The notes under the pieces are model-generated. The model was not told the origin of the DNA. It was given only the letters and a program-made list of their open reading frames with translations, and did not search any database. Position numbers and translations under genes: made by a program. From Haliclona indistincta (lineage: Eukaryota; Porifera; Demospongiae; Haplosclerida; Chalinidae), in the NCBI GenBank assembly GCA_964017065.1, contig OZ024789.1, forward strand, positions 5,287,254-5,351,253: a DNA stretch of 64,000 bases, given 5' to 3'. Shown here one piece after another: positions 49,262 through 61,479 of this stretch; position 1 is the stretch's first letter; each line of letters starts with the position of its first letter.

Positions 49262-51982
49262 TTATTTTGTTTGCTCAATGTTTGTCAGCTGTACACTTTG
49301 CCTTGTCTTGCCGTTCAAAGTGTCTTCAGCAGAATTAGTTGTTAGTCCTTTAACACCACCACCAAAACTAGACTTGATAGCAATAAAGACTCTCGGGCCA
49401 AACAAGCATAATAGCACCGAAAATCCCGACAGCAAGATACCAACCCCTATCACACCAGGTCTGAATTCTATTTGTGCAGCAAAGTATGATGGGACAAAAC
49501 CAATCCAGACAACTAGAATGGCAAAAGAAGAGAAGCCAACATGAAGAGCTTCGTTGAAATTTTTGGGGTAGCGAAGGGTTAGGCAGCCGAGAACAGTGTT
49601 GATAATAATTAGCACAGTGTCGTAAAGTATGAGAATTATCACTGTGATCAGGTTCGGTGCTCTGCAGGTGAGGATGAGTGTTGGGAAGTCGTTGGAATCA
49701 TCTGAATTCGATCGTTGCTCTATAGCCGTCTCGGGAGGCACAACTATCAGTGAAATGACAGCAAGGATTATTTGCACGGTAACAACTCCGAGAGTGAAGA
49801 AAATCTGATAATACCATTCAATGAAGCGTGGACGTTTGAGACCCCTTGAGACAAAAATTCGCGTAATACGAATCAACTTTACAAGGAGAGCTCCGAAGAT
49901 GAGCGAGAAGCAAAACCACAATCCGATACGCTGAATCAAACAGATCCCGAAAGACGGTTGTATTAGATAAAAGATCGGCAGAATAAAGCAACACGCCAGA
50001 CCAATAATCAACATGACCATCTGTTCACGCGCAGAACTCTTGAAAACAGGTTTCGTCCAGAATATTCCAAGTACTACACTAAACCCCACGACAAGAATTA
50101 GTCCAATTATGGAAGACACGATTAAAACAGCTCCCCAGACATCACTGACTCGAAGAAACGAATAGCCGAGTTGGACACAAGAAGTGCTTCCATTAAGAGG
50201 GTTGTTGCCCCAAGAATACTCCTGACACATGGTGCATTCAGTTGGATTGGAGTTGGAGTCACTGCTCGCTATACTCTGACCAAGACAGGATCGACAGGTG
50301 CCGCAACAAGAGCCAACCACAGGCACCGCAATATTCCCTGGCATGCACATGCGACACTGAGACTCAATGTAAGTTCCATCAACTCCAGGGCCCAAACTTA
50401 GTGCTATGCTTGCATTCAGGCTAACAGAGTTGTCCATTGCATCGTACGTACCAACTTCAACTACTTCAATTTTATCCGAGCCTCTTCTTTGAAAATTCAA
50501 CACACTGTACAATGCTTCTCTGTTTCCATTGCGATCGAACATGACATGTGCTCCGGTTGGGCTTGTAAAATTTGAGTTCTGCACATATTCCAGTATCTGT
50601 GCTCTTGTGATGGTGCTGTTCTGACCTTGACAAGTCTGTGTGGTTCTGTTCCAGACCACAGGCAAATCGCAGTTGTCTTTCAGAATTCTGTCGAGTGCTG
50701 TAGCAAATGTGTAAACGGCGTCAATAACAAGACTCCCTGATTCATCTTCTCTGTAAAGACTGCTTGTAGTAATGGACGAATCTCCGTTGCATTGGTCACC
50801 AAAGTAGTCGTCACATTCTTCCATGTACCATTGTTGATTCCGCTGATTACTCGTTAGATTCACTGACCGATAGAACGATTCAAAATCACTGTAAGGTGTC
50901 GTAGCTGGATGGAAGCCAAACATACCGTACAAGAGATCACTATAGCTTCCCCGGATAGCGTTTGAATTAGTTATCGCGTCACTTGCTAGCCACACAAACC
51001 TCCGGTCACTCGAGACAGTTTCCAAAGCTCTGAAGAATTCTTTTGCAACTGACGTGGCCGAAAACAGCACAACCACGTTGGCTTTAGACTGAGCGACCAA
51101 CCTTTGAGCCAAAGCTGCGTACTCTTCATCGCTGAATGAGATATCAAGGCTGATGTCCATATCGATGCAAACACTTTCGTTGCTGTCTGCAGATAAAGCT
51201 CGAAATTCTTGAGCTCCGGCAGAGCCGTACGCATCATTTGAGTGCACAATTGAGACAAGAGTCCAATTAAATTTCAAGGCAACCCTATAGATGGCTGCAG
51301 CTTGTAGGTCATCAGATGGAACGGTGCGTAGAAAGTGGCCATATCGGTCTCGATTGCTTAGCAGAGGAGAAGTGGATAAGTAGCTAACTTGAGTGATGCT
51401 GAACAGTCTGAGGAGGCTAGCTACTGGAACTGTCACTCCGCTGGCTGTTGCACCAATCAAACCAACAAGAAACGAGTCATCCGTGAGGTTTCTCAGCTCT
51501 GCACTTCCAGGGACGTCGGAAGAACAACTTTCCAGTGTGACCTCCGACTCTGCTACAAGAATATCCAAAGCTTCGTCCAGGGCTATGTTTTGACTAAAAC
51601 ACGTATCTCTGATATCATATCCGAGTGTGAGGTTAGGCAGAAGGTCTGGGTCGCTGTTTATGCAGTCAAGAGCATACAAAACAGTGTCCACTCGTTTGAC
51701 GCCTGAACCTGTGAGCTTGTCTCCACATCGCCCGCCAGACGAGTCCGCGGCGGAGTTGTGGACAGGTAGCAGAACGCCGAGCACGAAGTCAGTCGTAAAC
51801 TCGCTCCTTATTCCTCTCAGACGGCCTTCTTGGTCCTTGACTAACCTGGACGGCTGGGAAACGAATTGGGCCGGGGATCTTGCTTCAGCTCCGGGGGGCG
51901 ACAACAAGCCGAGGAAGCAGACCTGGAAGTGCAGCCAAGCCAACAAATGCAAACACCTCGCAGTAGCAGCAGCTTTCAGCAT
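49262..51982 (-). CDS. Class C GPCR, metabotropic-glutamate-receptor-like
   Basis: Single open frame of 906 residues starting at the ATG at 51982. Signal peptide about 1-35 (hydrophobic LLAWLHFQVCFLGLL). Venus-flytrap ligand-binding domain about 65-490, with FVLGVLLPVH, the loop SYLSTSPLLS where the family has its amino-acid-binding Ser/Thr, and YGSAGAQEF. Cysteine-rich NCD3G domain about 545-615 (CRMCMPG, CCGTCRSC, CTMC). Seven membrane segments about 630-875, with KSSAREQMVMLIIG and YPKNFNEALHVGF matching family loops. Short tail of about 25 residues. It acts at the cell surface as a G-protein-coupled receptor, probably for an amino-acid-like ligand. It has no intron, unlike its neighbours. 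Ligand and subfamily not determined. Confidence 0.9.
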   Translation of the reverse strand: MLKAAATARCLHLLAWLHFQVCFLGLLSPPGAEARSPAQFVSQPSRLVKDQEGRLRGIRSEFTTDFVLGVLLPVHNSAADSSGGRCGDKLTGSGVKRVDTVLYALDCINSDPDLLPNLTLGYDIRDTCFSQNIALDEALDILVAESEVTLESCSSDVPGSAELRNLTDDSFLVGLIGATASGVTVPVASLLRLFSITQVSYLSTSPLLSNRDRYGHFLRTVPSDDLQAAAIYRVALKFNWTLVSIVHSNDAYGSAGAQEFRALSADSNESVCIDMDISLDISFSDEEYAALAQRLVAQSKANVVVLFSATSVAKEFFRALETVSSDRRFVWLASDAITNSNAIRGSYSDLLYGMFGFHPATTPYSDFESFYRSVNLTSNQRNQQWYMEECDDYFGDQCNGDSSITTSSLYREDESGSLVIDAVYTFATALDRILKDNCDLPVVWNRTTQTCQGQNSTITRAQILEYVQNSNFTSPTGAHVMFDRNGNREALYSVLNFQRRGSDKIEVVEVGTYDAMDNSVSLNASIALSLGPGVDGTYIESQCRMCMPGNIAVPVVGSCCGTCRSCLGQSIASSDSNSNPTECTMCQEYSWGNNPLNGSTSCVQLGYSFLRVSDVWGAVLIVSSIIGLILVVGFSVVLGIFWTKPVFKSSAREQMVMLIIGLACCFILPIFYLIQPSFGICLIQRIGLWFCFSLIFGALLVKLIRITRIFVSRGLKRPRFIEWYYQIFFTLGVVTVQIILAVISLIVVPPETAIEQRSNSDDSNDFPTLILTCRAPNLITVIILILYDTVLIIINTVLGCLTLRYPKNFNEALHVGFSSFAILVVWIGFVPSYFAAQIEFRPGVIGVGILLSGFSVLLCLFGPRVFIAIKSSFGGGVKGLTTNSAEDTLNGKTRQSVQLTNIEQTK

Positions 51983-52168
51983 CTCTCGATCGTCTGATGA
52001 CTATTTATGAGTAATTTATGGAAAAAATGGGTCAACCTCTGACTAATTGCAACACAAACATTTTCAACTGTTACGGTCACAGAAAATGTCCTCTATATAA
52101 CATACTAAAAGTCCTAAGGAATCCTGTGAGGGGGAGTATCAAAATGTTTTTAAACCAACATAATAATT

Positions 52169-52250
52169 ATTAGGGAGGCACAACAAGATGGCGGCTACAT
52201 ACAATGTATTGACGTTCAAACGCTGATATTTCGTTATTTTGATTAAAATT
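52169..52250 (-). mobile_element. Fragment of the hairpin-CTRA foldback family
   Basis: TTAGGGAGGCACAACAAGAT, then GGCGGCTACATACAATGTAT and TTCAAACGCTGATATTTCG match the left end of E2 and E4, then the match stops. The hairpin has lost one arm. Confidence 0.65.
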
Positions 52251-52300
52251 CCATTTTGAGGGAATTAAGACGCAAGCCATCAACACCTTACTAGAAAATT

Positions 52301-52594
52301 TTATGCTATCTGTATTATATTCTCTGTCAACTCTGAGTTGTTAAAGTTCTGTATAATAGCAATCTTGCTAGTTGTATCACATCCACTCAGAGCATGGAGT
52401 GCAGGGAGACACCTTGCAGGCCTGGCCTGCCCCAGTGCTGTAGTAAGGTGTCTCAAGCTAACAAAAGACTTAGACTTGCGTCTTGCTGCTTTTAATACAA
52501 ATGGACTTTGAGAAAATTCCCTGCACGTCAGCCAATGCAAGAAAGCATATGGGGCATAATTATTATCAACAACAGCTATGGATACAAGCTCCAC
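52301..52594 (-). pseudogene. Transposon nuclease fragment
   Basis: The minus strand encodes RCLPALHALSGCDTTSKIA, the active-site-like motif seen in XPG/PIN-like transposon proteins (compare VTGCDYTSFFSGIGK at the 40018-41625 protein). The plus strand at about 52845-52985 encodes a Cys-rich relic (DPCTCGKCTHKN, CCKYCKYKGGESC). The two are in opposite orientation and broken. Confidence 0.45.
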
Positions 52595-53833
52595 TTAAAG
52601 ATGCCAGTAATGTACGCTGAGTCGTATGGTTTCACTTCTGTGAAAAAAACAAGACTGAAATTTAATAGTTCCTGGTATTATGTTACTGTACAAGCAGAGA
52701 CAGACTGACAGTCTAATAATCTACATGCTATTGTTCTAAATTGTATTTAAACACTTGTCAGTCTTGTATTCAGTGATTCCTGTTGCTCTGCCTTTTAAAA
52801 AACTCTGCTAATACTCAATGTGCGGACGCTACGCTACAGTTACCCCCAGCTTGAAGACCTTCCTGATCCTTGTACATGTGGTAAATGCACCCACAAGAAT
52901 GGATATGTCGCTACAGGGTACTGAGCTGGAATAAAGTGTTGCAAATACTGCAAGTATAAAGGAGGTGAATCCTGCAAAAACCCCATCATTAATTTTTGTG
53001 AACTAATACTAAAATTAATACTGCCTAAGTTTATATTTAAGTGACTCCTCAAGTTAGTAAATTGTGTCTTGTTGGTAATACCCTGTTGGTTTTGGCACAC
53101 ATCCCAATACATTCCTTCGGGTCATATTATCTTAGAACAGTTGCCAGAAAGTATGTTACTAAGATAAAGGAATTATTGTTAGTTACACCGCCGATAAAAA
53201 GGACGTGGTCATTTTCGAGTATTTCACAGTAGATAGACAATTTTGCACATGTCACATCTTATTCCTTGGGATCAATTATTACCCTAAAACAGTTGAGTTA
53301 TCCTCTCCTAAATTAAATGCATACAAATCTTAGTCAGGGCCTAGACTACTAACAACTCAGACAAATCAAGATACGAAAACTCACAAATAGACCAATCAGT
53401 GATACAAAACTAACAGACACACCACTAAAGACCAAGATACAATAACACTAAACTACACAACTAACCATGCAACTAACCAAAGACAGTTAACACCTACTTA
53501 GTCCAGGCATACAGTCCTACCACAAGCTACACATAGACAAGGACTTTGTCACAATTACACATGTATTTTTTCAATAATATTATCAAAGAAATACTTTTTA
53601 TTTGACCTTTTGAATGTTTAAAAAGTTCTAGGTGGTTTATAATTACAAAAATACCAGAATTATTATAGACTATGTCAAAATACATGTACTCAAGTCATAT
53701 TATGTTGGTTTAAAAACATACAATTTTGATACTTCCCCTCACGGGATTCCTTAGGACTTTTAGTATGTTATATAGAGGACATTTTCTGTGTACGAAACAG
53801 TTGAAAATGTTTGTGTTGCAAATAGTCAGAGGT

Positions 53834-55232
53834 CAAACTCTAATTTGCCTGTACTATAATGTCAGCACGGGAGTACATAATCGACCGCCCTTAGCATCAT
53901 ATCCAGTCCCTTTAAAAAGAGCCTGGGAACGAGGCTATCGACCGCACCTACTAAGGTCGATTATGGACTCCTGGTCAGCATTATGTGTACAGCAAATGTC
54001 AGCCATATGCTTATGCTGTACTTGTACAGCATATGTACAGCACAATGCTGTACACCATATGGCTGACATATGCTGTACAGCATTATGCTGTATGCAATAG
54101 TACACACTGTTAGTCAATTAGCTCTTAGTGATAGCTCTCAGCTGTACGACATATTTACTATATGGGTCAATAACATTTAAAATGCTCCTTGCTACTACCA
54201 GAAACTTATCATATCTATCCAGGGACCATAGAACAATGGAAAATAAATGGGCACTCAAGAATTATTTAGCACTAGTACATACACGTGCTCGTCCTCCTAA
54301 TAAGGAAGTTTTGCACTGCGCCGTTCAAAGTTGTACGCCGCTCCTAAGAATGATAAGCTCCTGCTACTACATACCCACTTATCTCAGACTAAATTTGATT
54401 TTTTTGCAATTGTTATGTGAGAGATGCTTGGTGGATCTCATTCACATTTTCCTGCTACAGTAAGCAATATTTCGTTCATAAATTATACTTCTTTTTGTAG
54501 CCAATGAACACTAAACAAAACCAATATCACTGCTTGATAGATTTCAAAACAAAATTCACTCATTTTCAACCCATACTTAGTTTTAAAATACCGTGAAATT
54601 GTACGAGAGAAGAGAAATAGGCGATTAACTCGTTTTCAGTCTGGTGTATCCGCCATCTTGTTTTCGTGTCAACCCTAAATTATAATTATTATGAATTTAT
54701 TATGATAAAATTAATGATGTCAAGCATTGGGCAGAGAAGCTAAGCTACAAGGCACTTGTGTCATCTTTAGCATTGGGCAGAGAAGCTAAGCTATATATAA
54801 GGCGGCACTTGTGTCATCTTTAGCATTTGCTATAACTGTGAAGATTTGCAGAATTTAAGTCTCATTTTCCTGCTACATTAGAAAACTATTATTGTTTCAT
54901 TGTTACTTTTGTAGCCAGTGGACTCCAGCTACGTGATGACCAGGCCTTTGACTCAAATTACTGCATGATTCTAAAAACATACACTCCAGCTACATTGGTC
55001 AGTATTGGTCATTGATTCAGTGATACATCGTTCAACTTGGGGCGTTACATAGTGCTGTAGCATACGGTGTGGAGACTCCATTGAAGTACGAAAAGTTCTT
55101 TATTATGATTTCGCCGTGCATAACATAAATGCGGATCACCGATAATAATGCTACCACGCCTAATTTCAATATTAACGACTGATCCCATTATAGTTCCCGC
55201 GCCGCTATGCATCACCGCCTCAGCAGCCGGCG
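53834..55232. other. Intergenic with foldbacks; 5' flank of the adhesion GPCR
   Basis: No supported gene. Holds a terminus-like GAGCCTGGGAACGAGGCTA (53919-53937), a hairpin at 53993-54091, and a two-unit tandem duplication of about 50 bp (54723-54826) containing GCATTGGGCAGAGAAGCTAA. Confidence 0.5.
53993..54091. repeat. Hairpin of CAGCATATG-type palindromes
   Basis: ACAGCAAATGTCAGCCATAT pairs with the reverse complement near 54053-54078, around an inner series of GCTGTAC/GTACAGC palindromes. Confidence 0.7.
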
Positions 55233-58200
55233 ATGAGAAGACTCTTCATGTTCACTCTGATCTTCTTCTGCTTCCAACTATCTGACTGGTTTGTAGATGC
55301 TCAAGACACGTAAGCACTCAGTGTTGTGTGTTAAAAATCACATTGATATTTCACGACTATAGCTATATACGATTACTGGCTTTTTCATACGCAGATTTAG
55401 CTTGAATCTTGTACTAACAGCTGATGGAGACGAATGCAATGGCTCCCATCCTACTGTCAGAGTAAGCACACGACTGGGAAGTGTGCTGCCAGTAAGAAAA
55501 TACACCCAATGGGTTCCAGTATCAGGTCCGCAGTATACTTTCACAGCTTGTCTTGATCATTGAACTTTTTTTCTGTAGACAACTGCAGTACAGCTCATAA
55601 CTTGACATTTTCATTGTCTACAATATTTAATGGAACTATTCTCGACACAGTAGCTAACCCACACTATCAGTTCAGGATTGATCTATCTCCTAGTGCTGAT
55701 CACTGCCATTGTTTAACTGTTGACAGTGCTACTGGTGTTTTTGGTAACATCATATTCAATCGATGGAGAGATGGAAGTTTCTGGTGTGGCAGCAACATCA
55801 CTCAGCTTTGTGCCTCAAATAGTGAAAGTAATACATTCTATTCTGCACTTATAAGTCGGAATGGATCACTAATGAGTGTTGATCATCATGACCTATCTTT
55901 GTGCGACAATTCTACTGCTCTTAATATTTCTATCTCTTCTATCATGATTTCAGGTATGAATTTAGCTTATAGCTTTCTATGTCTTCAAGTTGTATCTATG
56001 TACAAATTCATAATTATTTATAGATACTAAGTGCACGACTGTTGGTGATGTTTGGAAAGAAGCTTCAAAGTGCAGTATTAGCAGAAGAAGTGATTTTCAC
56101 AGTTGCTCTTCACTTTCCAATGCAAACGGTTATTTCATGACTGTGTATAGATTTAATAGTTATGTTGTTTTCATTAGTAACACATGATAATTATGTGCAA
56201 TATATACTTTATACTGCTGTAACGGCGCTATGTTTTTTTAGCATGCAACATTACAGCTACCAGAGTGTGTCACTGCAATGGAGAGTGGGGACAAGTTCAT
56301 TGTCATGCATCACTACAACTAGTAGAGGAACTGGTATGGAGACAATAAAACTGACTTATATAGTTTCATTTTTTCCTGCATGCACGTAGCTTGAGTCATC
56401 TCTATCTGAAGATAGTCTCAAGATTCTAAGTCAGCTACATGTACTACCAAACACTACCACCATGACTCAGCAATTGGATCTCCTCATGAGAGCTGTGCAG
56501 CAACAACTCAACACAACACAAGGAATAACAGAGACATTTCTACAGGTACAGCTTCACACATCACCTAGACATCATAATACTCTATTGGGCATTCACATTA
56601 TGCAGTTGGTTCTAAACATTGTTGAAGACATACCAAATAAGGCAAGTATGGTGTTGGTATATTTTGTGATAGCTATCCAATAGCTATACTGTAAAAGTTT
56701 AAATTTTGTACATACAAAAATTCATGATGATATTCGCGTTTGTTGAAAATTTTGACGTTAGTGCGACGGTCAGTTTCTGGTCATTCAACTTGTGACCAGG
56801 AAATACGTTGGATAAGAGAACTTCTATACAGCTTGCTAAAGTTAATAGTTTATTCATTATTGTGAACAGATTAGCATGCAGATACTTCTGCTTTAATAAT
56901 TATTTTGATAAATCTTTAGGCAAATTTGTCTGATTCTTCATTTCTGTCTCTACTGGATAATGTGGCTCTTAATCTCAGACTGAACAGAACTGTTAGCTCA
57001 AAAAATGATTTAATACGTAAGTGCGTGTTGTTGTTGTTTGTTTTGTTATTTTGATAACCTTTATAGGAGTGAGGATAAGAGAAGTGTTTCCTGGTAGTGG
57101 GCGTGTTACTGGTATACAAGTTGACAACAACTATATTACATTGCCGGGAGAAATATTTGAAGATATCACTGAATCAGGTACTATAACAGTGTGGTTTTTT
57201 GTGCAATATCTTTTCCTTTTCGATAGTATTTGTTGCATCTTATTATTTTGAGAACATATCTAATCTACTGCCTGCGGGAGCTCAAGAGTAAGCTTGCTAC
57301 AGATGAAATAACCCTCGCACATGCGCCGAGGGTTAATAATGAAGATTATTATTAACTTTGTCATGCGCTTATTTGTAGGCCGGTTTCTTCAGTTATTTCA
57401 TCTGCACTGAATTGCAACATCGGATGCAAAACCACCAATAAAACAGAGAACGTGACTATTTTCTTCAACTTGTCTTTGAGCACAACCAATAATACCAAAT
57501 GTGTGTTCACCAATTTGCAGTGAGTCTATCAACAATTTTAAGTGATACTTTTACAATCTTTTAGGAGGGGAGTTGGTGTTGACATTTGGAATGATAGTGG
57601 ATGCAGTACAATACATTTTGAGAATGGTTCTGTGATGTGTTCGTGTAACCATCTCACACACTTTGGTATTCTTATTCCTGGACCAGATGCGGTACATATT
57701 ATAACAAAATATTAAAATTCAATTCCTTACTATTCACACTGTCTCCATGCAGTCTCCTCAAACGGATCCTAGATTAGTTGTTTGGCGTGTTCTTGTGCCT
57801 ATTTCGCTGGTGTTTCTGTTGGCTACTATTCTCACATTTATACTACAGAGGTCAGTAAAACCTACATTATACACTAACTGATCACACAATTTCAAGAATA
57901 CACAACAGACTTACTTAATTAGTAAGCTTTTTAATGTACATTCTTGAGTGATCATAAGTTTTGCTCTCAGTACGTAGAATTATGTACAATCCTTAGATTT
58001 ATGTATATGCTACTCCTGTACTACATATAGCTACTGACATTTGCTATGCATGCTTGCATTTGCAATTTAATTGAGTCAGTTTGACAACATCTGTATCAAT
58101 TCACTGACTACAGGTCTCTATGGAACATGCGTAACTACATTCACTGTATGCTGTGTGGTAGTATGTTCAATGCTCAGCTTGCGTACATTGTGGGGATAGA

Positions 58201-59323
58201 CCAAACTGAGAATGAGGTAAAGAGAGTCCTTCTATTGTCCATCCACTCTACTGCACCACACAGGCTGTCTGTTTAGCCATAGCTGTGTTGCTGCACTATC
58301 TGATACTAGTGATGTTCATGTGGATGTTAATGGAGGGTGTGGTCTTGTACATCAAGCTAGTTAAAGTTTTCATCAATCATCACAAACGCTACATCGCTTT
58401 CTTCACCATAGCAAGCTATGGTAGGTGAAGTATTACATTAGCTACAAATACTTTATGCCTTGTATAGGTGTACCACTGTTATACATGATTCCAGTGGTAT
58501 CTCTTGGATTCTTAGTCAACACTGAAAACATAGTTGGAAGCCATTATGGACGTCGGGATGCTTTAAGCGGTCGATTATTAGGGTAAGAGATCGATTATTA
58601 GGGTAAGAGAAGCTTGAAAGTGTAATATACAGTGTATCACAGGTGTTGGTTGAGATATGATACTAAATATATTTGGGCACTTATCGCTCCCGCTTTTCTT
58701 ATCATTCTCGTGAGTGTATTCTATATCAGTGGTACATATATTGCGTAAAATATAGGTCAATTTTGGGTTCCTGATTATGGCTCTTGCCATCATGTGTCGT
58801 CATCTGAAGAAGCAAGAAAAAAGAAATACAACAAAGTAACGCCGTGCATTGCTGTGCGGATAGTTGCATTGCTGTGTGATAATTTGTATTTTCATGCAGG
58901 CACTGGTTAAAAGTAACCATATCACTGACAACTGTAACAGGCATAGCGTGGATTGGTCATTTGATTTTTACTTATCTAACTAATGTTCGTGTTATCGCAC
59001 TCATCATGAACGCTTTCATTTTTTGTCAAGGAATCATTATATTCATCTTTTTGGTTCCTCTCTCTAAACCAGTTAGTGCCATCAACTACTGGAGCTGTTT
59101 ATATATTTTTTTGTTTGTGAAATAGGTAAGAGACGCTTACATCAACTGGTGGAGAAAAAAATGGTCACATTCACAATCGAACAAGTCACCTGTCAAGATT
59201 CTTGTTTCCAGTAAACCTCTTTCCACCAAAAATGCCATAGTGAGCTAACAGAACACACTTTATTATATTGTCTCACTGTTATTCTTGCAGCTAGTTGACC
59301 CCACTAAAGAGACCAAAGTGTGA
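55233..59323 (+). CDS. Adhesion-type GPCR (class B2) with GAIN/GPS
   Basis: About 21 small exons with short introns, traced by phase-compatible GT-AG sites; the first (55233-55309) encodes a signal peptide (LFMFTLIFFCFQ). The ectodomain is N-glycosylation-rich, with paired cysteines and a small Cys motif (VCHCNGEWGQVHC). A GAIN-like region follows, and the GPS site is in exon 57566-57692: CSCNHLTHFGIL, with the HL/T cleavage position intact. Seven membrane segments follow: TM1 57753-57851, TM2 58115-58216, TM3 (MWMLMEGVVLY) 58266-58421, TM4 58469-58582, TM5 58644-58710, TM6-TM7 58900-59090. Short tail ending DPTKETKV, stop 59321-59323. It is likely an autocleaved adhesion receptor. The intron after NIVEDIPNK uses a GC donor (56642). 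Some inner exon edges are uncertain. Confidence 0.8.
58571..58610. repeat. 20-bp tandem duplication spanning a splice donor
   Basis: TCGATTATTAGGGTAAGAGA occurs twice in a row, so two GTAAG donors exist (58583 and 58603). Only the first keeps the frame (LLG-CWLRYD); the second would read into TAA. Confidence 0.85.
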
Positions 59324-61479
59324 ACGAAGACAGTAATTTGATCATTGCGTTCACTTGTACCAGCCGATGTCTTCTATAATCCTACCAATGTATATTGTTG
59401 CTTTCAAAGTAATAATTATGCTTGGATTTTTAGTTAACACTGAAATAAAAATATTTTCTCCACTATAAATTAAATGAGACAGTGATGTTGTAAGTGTGGA
59501 GGACTTTAGTGAGACATTGTTCTCCACTAAAAAGACTTCAACTTGGGGCCTCAGAAAAAAATATTCTGCACAGAATTTGAACCCATGCACAACCCTCTAT
59601 TTTCACTTGCACACGCAACGTTTCCTGAGCTGGATTCGAACCCGATACACAAAATTCCAGGACATTTTACATTCCAGGAGACTAGCGGGACAACTAAGAG
59701 CGATTTTCCCGGGACCATCCCGGCCATTCCGGGACAGTTGGTCACTATCATAGACTCAGAGTCTGCAGACTATTGTACATGTCATTGTGTGCACTCCCTA
59801 TTTAAAACTGAGTCTCTGTAGTCATACTAATAATTTTTGTCTGAGACTCAACAGCCTCATGCAAGAAATCTTAGTTATCGCAGGCACCAAGAAACCATTT
59901 TTTACTGCCAAGCTAATATGCTTAACCACAGTACGGGATGGGAAGCCACACTTAATTGTGTGGTTGATGCGCATTACCCTTGACGTCATATGACATGTAT
60001 TTCCTGCGTTTTGCTCTCCATGTTTTACATAAACGAAGAATCTCTGATAGCACAGCCAAGAATCTAACTAAGAATTTCGGCTTTTTATACGGTCAAACAA
60101 CGGCTAGTTGTCTGGATATCCAGTCCAGTACATATCGTAGGGTATGTACTGCTGGTTTAGAGATTACAAAGCGCCATTGATCCAGCCAGTTTGGAGAATT
60201 TATGTATACAAAATCCTGACCAAAGGGATGATGCCTGCCGACTGAATGGACATACCTTTGACAGCACTAACTTACGAGCTCTATTAGCAGTATTGGCATA
60301 AATTAGTTAATCAAGCTTAAGATCATAACTAAGGAAATATCAAGTCAGCCAAATACTATGTCAGATTAATTTCTTAATAGGGGGCAAGTTTTATCAGGAG
60401 CCCTGGTTTTATGTATAGCACGTAGTACACTGATTTACTGTGGTTCAATAGGGTTGGGCGGTATTTCGATAATATAATTATACCGGTATTATGGACCATA
60501 CCGGTGCACTCTGGTGCCAGGCTTGAAGTTGCACAGCCCATTTTGAAGTCAGTAAAACATCCCAAGGCAGTACATAACTCACTGAGACATGCTGAAACTA
60601 TAGCCAACTGGTGCAGCTCATGTCAAACTAGCCATATTTGACACTAAGGCAGTTTGAAATTGCTAATGGAGCCGCATGCAGTTAAACTTTTAGGAAGTAA
60701 AAAGTAATACATGTATACAAAATGTAGACCCAAGCAAGAACACAGTTGATGATGGTAGGTGTGAAGGGAGTGGTCAACATGTCACCATCTACATGTGAGG
60801 ACTACTTGTCAGCAGCACTAGATAGAAGACTAACCACATTTCACATGGGAAAGGCTCTAGCATGCTTTAGAACTGTCAAATGAAGCATCCACTATAATAA
60901 TCATTATTTACGACTATAATACAAGTTTATAGTGTTTTCTTTATTCTCAAAATTTCACAGTAACACAAAATCGTTATTAATTGAATCAGACAATGGAGAA
61001 AATGAGTGAAAAAGGAATGAGATAGTGCGGTGAGATAGTGACCAAAAATTAATAACAGATAGTGCGGTGAGATAGTGACCAAAATAACAGATAGTGCGGT
61101 GAGATAGTGACCAAAATAACAGACATGCTTATACAATGAGAAATTCAAAGCAATCGGTCAATGAACTATATGAGGCATGCATACAGAGAGGACATAGAAT
61201 GGCTTCATTCTACGACTATGTACAAGTTACCATCAAGCTTTTGATGATTAACTTGCGGTTTCTTGTAATAATTATAACTACAAAAGAGTACATGTGTATA
61301 AGTATACACAGGAAGCACTATAAAAAGGGAAAAGTAATGAGAAGCAAGGCGATAAGCTATACTAAGTGAATACAAAGGGACAGAAAGTAATAATGACTCA
61401 TGCAAATGTGATCTGAAAAAAGTACGGTGGCTGTTTAGTATTGACAGCTGACTGAAGTTCTTGCACTTTGCATGAATTA
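59324..61479. other. Intergenic, no gene seen
   Basis: Contains a MITE relic (59535-59757) like those at 7087 and 46375, a short palindromic ACCGGTAT region near 60455-60510, and a three-unit repeat of about 33-40 bp (61021-61122) containing GTGCGGTGAGATAGTGACCA. Confidence 0.5.
59535..59757. mobile_element. Relic of the CATAGTTGCCAAC/GTCCCGG-type element
   Basis: Interior shared with 46375-46650. The right end has CCCGGGACCATCCCGG and GGGACAGTTGGTCACTATCA, a decayed form of the 7462 terminus. Confidence 0.5.

Larger units (their letters stand above)
52035..53833. mobile_element. Decayed element with ~120-bp terminal inverted repeats
   Basis: The stretch from 52035 (CCTCTGACTAATTGCAACAC) to about 52160 is repeated in reverse complement at about 53700-53833, including AACATACTAAAAGTCCTAAG. 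Inside are a fragment of the hairpin-CTRA family (52169-52250) and coding relics of an XPG/PIN-like transposon nuclease. It lies directly upstream of the class C GPCR, so that gene's promoter may overlap it. Confidence 0.65.
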
